A stretch of 15,926 bases of DNA from CBCPMX01 sp965120355. Lineage in GTDB: Bacteria; Bacillota; Clostridia; Oscillospirales; Oscillospiraceae. The translations under genes were made by a program, and so were the position numbers. This document shows, one piece after another, positions 13,812 through 15,926 of the stretch. A model generated the notes under the pieces. It was not told the origin of the DNA. It searched no databases and was given only the letters and a program-made list of their open reading frames with translations. The stretch covers positions 1-15,926 of the forward strand of contig CBCPMX010000113.1 of the NCBI GenBank assembly GCA_965120355.1, in the 5' to 3' direction. Each line of letters starts with the position of its first letter. Positions within the stretch are counted from its first letter, which is position 1.

Positions 13812-15158
13812 CTAGTCTGTCCGAGGGAACCGCACCGTAAAGGTGCTGCCAATGTGTTCCTGGCTTTCTGCAAATACGCTGCCGCCGTGGAGACTGGCAA
13901 TCTGCTTGACCATGGCAAGCCCCAGGCCCAGTCCACTGATGCGGGCTTTGTCTACCTGGTAGAATCTGGTCCAGATCTTCGGCAGCTCTTCTGCGGGGAT
14001 ACCGATGCCGTTGTCGGTCACCTGCAGAACGACCTCCCGCTCTGTTCGCCATAGGCGAACCTGGACCCAGCCGCCATCGCGGCCGTATTTGAAGGCATTG
14101 CGCAGCAGATTTTCCACCAGCCGGGTCAAAAGTGTGGTGTTGCCGGTCAAATGAATGCCGGGGAGAACTTCCGCCGTCAGCGTGATGTTCCGGTCGTTCA
14201 GTTCCCCCTGCTCCTGGCAGACGGACTGCACCAGACCGCTGAAGTCCACCGGCCCCATGGGAATGTCTTCGGTGCGCTGCTCCATGCGGGTGAATTGCAG
14301 CAGGGACTCAATGATGCGCTTGATCCGGTATCCCTGCTTTTGAATGGCCTCCAGGGATTGGTACAGCGCTTCTTCTCCCTCAGCATTTTCAAAGGCATAT
14401 TCGCATTGGGACAGAATGATGGTCACCGGGGTGCGCAGCTCATGGGAGGCGTCAGCAGTGAAGCGGCGCTCCGCTTCAAAATTTTCTTCCAGCCGGTCGA
14501 ACATCTGGTTGAAGGTGGTTGCCAGCTGGTGCAGTTCATCATTGCCGGGGCCCATATCGATGCGTTTGGTCAGGTCGCCGCTGCGGCCAATTTCCTCCGC
14601 TGTCTGGTTGATTTGTTGGATGGGCCGCAGACTGCGGCGGGCGGTCAGATAACCGCCGACTACAGCCAGCACGATCAGCAGCGGGATGGCGATGAGTGCG
14701 GCGCGGGTAATGGCAGTCCGGCTGATGGCGGCTGCGTTCTCCGGCACCACGCCCCGAACCCAGATATCCGGATCTTCGTCATCCCGCACCACCCGGTCAT
14801 AGATGAGGTAGGATTCTCCCCCGGCATTTACGGTGCGGACAATCCCGTCCACCAGGGCTTCGCTGATCAGCTCGTCATAGGGAGCATAGCCGCTGACCAG
14901 AACGCCGTCTGCCCGGTAGACCAGGCAATACATGCCGCTGCGGTAGGAGACGAAATCGTCGTCAATGTCCAGTTCCCCATCATCGTACTCCACTTCATCG
15001 GCGTTTTCCTCCACGAACCGGACCAGCGCATCCCGATTGGCGCCGGAAGAGGCGGCGCTGGACAGCAGCCACACAAAGACCAGCATGAGCGCACTGAGTA
15101 CCACCATAAGTATGGCAAACCAGATGGTGATCTTGGCGGTGATGGATAAATGCTTCAT
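13812..15158 (-). CDS. Sensor histidine kinase
   Basis: A 448-residue membrane kinase. Two membrane helices (about 11-35 and 152-172) flank an extracytoplasmic domain of about 115 residues with a strongly acidic stretch at 50-68 (EENADEVEYDDGELDIDDD). A HAMP domain (about 173-225) follows. The dimerisation box ASHELRTP places the phosphorylated His at 239. The ATPase domain has the N-box near Asn350-Asn354, DNGIG at 382-386 and GLGLGLA at 409-415. The gene begins inside the stop of the response regulator gene (4-nt ATGA overlap), so the two form a cognate pair. The acidic sensor segment could bind cations or cationic peptides, but the signal is unknown. Confidence 0.94.
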   Translation of the reverse strand: MKHLSITAKITIWFAILMVVLSALMLVFVWLLSSAASSGANRDALVRFVEENADEVEYDDGELDIDDDFVSYRSGMYCLVYRADGVLVSGYAPYDELISEALVDGIVRTVNAGGESYLIYDRVVRDDEDPDIWVRGVVPENAAAISRTAITRAALIAIPLLIVLAVVGGYLTARRSLRPIQQINQTAEEIGRSGDLTKRIDMGPGNDELHQLATTFNQMFDRLEENFEAERRFTADASHELRTPVTIILSQCEYAFENAEGEEALYQSLEAIQKQGYRIKRIIESLLQFTRMEQRTEDIPMGPVDFSGLVQSVCQEQGELNDRNITLTAEVLPGIHLTGNTTLLTRLVENLLRNAFKYGRDGGWVQVRLWRTEREVVLQVTDNGIGIPAEELPKIWTRFYQVDKARISGLGLGLAMVKQIASLHGGSVFAESQEHIGSTFTVRFPRTD

Positions 15159-15829
15159 GGCTCATACCGCATGGTGTAGCCGATACCCCGCACCGTATGG
15201 ATCAGCTTCACGGCATGCCCTTCGTCGATTTTTTTTCGAAGATAGGTGATATAGACGTCCACCACATTGGTGCCGCCCTCATAGTCGTAGTTCCAGACGT
15301 TGTCCTCAATTTTCTGCCGGGAGAGCACTTTGCCCTTGTTGCGCAGCAGATATTCCAGCAGCCGGTATTCTCTTGCGGTCAGAGAGATGGACTTCCCGGC
15401 ACGGGTGACCTGATGCGTCTGGGTGTCGAGCGTCAGGTCGGCCAGCGTGTATGCGTTGGTGGGGTTCTTGTCCGCCGTGCGGGTCATGGCCCGAAGCCGG
15501 GCGGTCAACTCGTCGAAGGAAAAGGGCTTGACCAGATAGTCGTTGGCGCCTGCGTCCAGTCCTGTGACCCGGTCGGCCACTGTATCTCGGGCGGTGAGAA
15601 AAATGACGGGGGTTAAATTGCCGTTCTGCCGTGCCTGGCGGACGGTTTCCAGACCATCCATCTCTGGCATCATGATGTCCAGGATGGCGGCATCGTATAC
15701 GGCGGACTCCAGGTAAAGCAGGGCTTCTTTCCCATCGTAGCAGCGGTCTACGGCGTAGCCCTCCGACGTCAGTTTTTTTGCAATGATTTCGTTGAGGTCC
15801 AAATCGTCCTCGGCGACGAGAATGCGCAT
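15155..15829 (-). CDS. OmpR/PhoB-family response regulator
   Basis: A 224-residue regulator. The receiver domain (about 1-120) has the acidic pair Asp8/Asp9, phospho-acceptor Asp51 (ILDIMMPEMDG), Thr79 and Lys101 (VKPF). The C-terminal winged helix (about 128-222) has LTAREYRLLEYLL, then RQKIEDNVW, the recognition segment VDVYITYLRKKID, and a terminal HTVRGIGYTMR hairpin, all typical of the family. The start follows GAGGTGAAACA. It is the first gene of a minus-strand unit with the kinase. Its likely targets are its own promoter and the PepSY gene, by shared sequence elements only. Confidence 0.95.
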   Translation of the reverse strand: MRILVAEDDLDLNEIIAKKLTSEGYAVDRCYDGKEALLYLESAVYDAAILDIMMPEMDGLETVRQARQNGNLTPVIFLTARDTVADRVTGLDAGANDYLVKPFSFDELTARLRAMTRTADKNPTNAYTLADLTLDTQTHQVTRAGKSISLTAREYRLLEYLLRNKGKVLSRQKIEDNVWNYDYEGGTNVVDVYITYLRKKIDEGHAVKLIHTVRGIGYTMRYEP

Positions 15830-15844
15830 TGTTTCACCTCTGTT

Positions 15845-15874
15845 ACTATATATTTGCCCCTTGGTTTATGGCAG
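15845..15874 (-). promoter_or_regulatory. Promoter of the two-component system
   Basis: On the minus strand TATAGT (complement of 15845-15850) is a good -10 box. CTGCCA (complement of 15869-15874), 18 nt upstream, matches the -35 consensus at four of six positions. The -35 lies in an inverted repeat ATGGC-5-GCCAT (15868-15882). Confidence 0.55.
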
Positions 15875-15926
15875 CCAGCCATAGGCATGGGACATCTCGT
15901 TGCCTAAACTGTTAGAATGGGAAGGT

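Noticed and set aside
13514..13936. Minus-strand 140-codon frame between kinase and PepSY genes
   Set aside because: Its first part overlaps the kinase gene in another frame, and the sequence is Pro/Ala/Arg-rich without any motif or ribosome binding site.

Overview
The window looks like chromosomal DNA from a GC-rich Clostridia bacterium, most likely a gut Oscillospiraceae relative (Flavonifractor, Lawsonibacter or Intestinimonas type). This placement is inferred from protein style, strong AGGAGG-type ribosome binding sites, short lipoprotein signal peptides and gene content; no marker gene is present. I see no rRNA, tRNA, CRISPR array, insertion sequence or phage gene.

Layout: (1) Positions 1-428 hold no gene I can support, but contain several inverted repeats, including an 82-nt fold just before the first gene. 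(2) Positions 429-7021 carry a plus-strand oligopeptide-type ABC transporter: lipoprotein binding protein, two permeases, two ATPases and a small membrane protein of unknown function. It closes with a textbook terminator at 7051-7079. A 187-nt spacer with three successive hairpins separates the binding-protein gene from the permease genes, suggesting unequal expression. (3) A 55-aa protein of unknown family (7549-7382, minus) with its own ribosome binding site and terminator is divergent from a PucR-family regulator (7727-8965). The shared intergenic region contains an 11-bp-arm inverted repeat and a 13-bp palindrome. The regulator overlaps by 4 nt a lipoprotein gene (8962-9540) whose protein has 19 glycines in a row at exact four-residue spacing, followed by a Cys/His C-terminal module. 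(4) After a terminator and a near-consensus promoter, a two-gene redox operon (9904-12664) encodes a short-chain dehydrogenase and a 646-aa Fe-S/FMN/FAD ene-reductase of the 2,4-dienoyl-CoA reductase / BaiCD-BaiH / trimethylamine dehydrogenase type. (5) A perfect 34-bp palindrome separates this from a convergent minus-strand block: a response regulator and histidine kinase overlapping by 4 nt, then a lipoprotein with two nearly identical PepSY domains. The PepSY promoter has a 7-bp direct repeat at an 11-bp period over its -35 position, a plausible binding site for the OmpR-type regulator.

Working model (inference): peptide uptake, a PucR switch controlling a small secreted or processed peptide-like product and a surface lipoprotein, a reductive pathway acting on an unsaturated substrate such as a steroid, bile acid, aryl acrylate or enoyl compound, and an envelope-sensing two-component system with a PepSY output or feedback protein. 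The best candidates for something undescribed are the 55-aa gene with its PucR-side operator, the GX3-repeat lipoprotein, and the redox pair with an altered ene-reductase active site.
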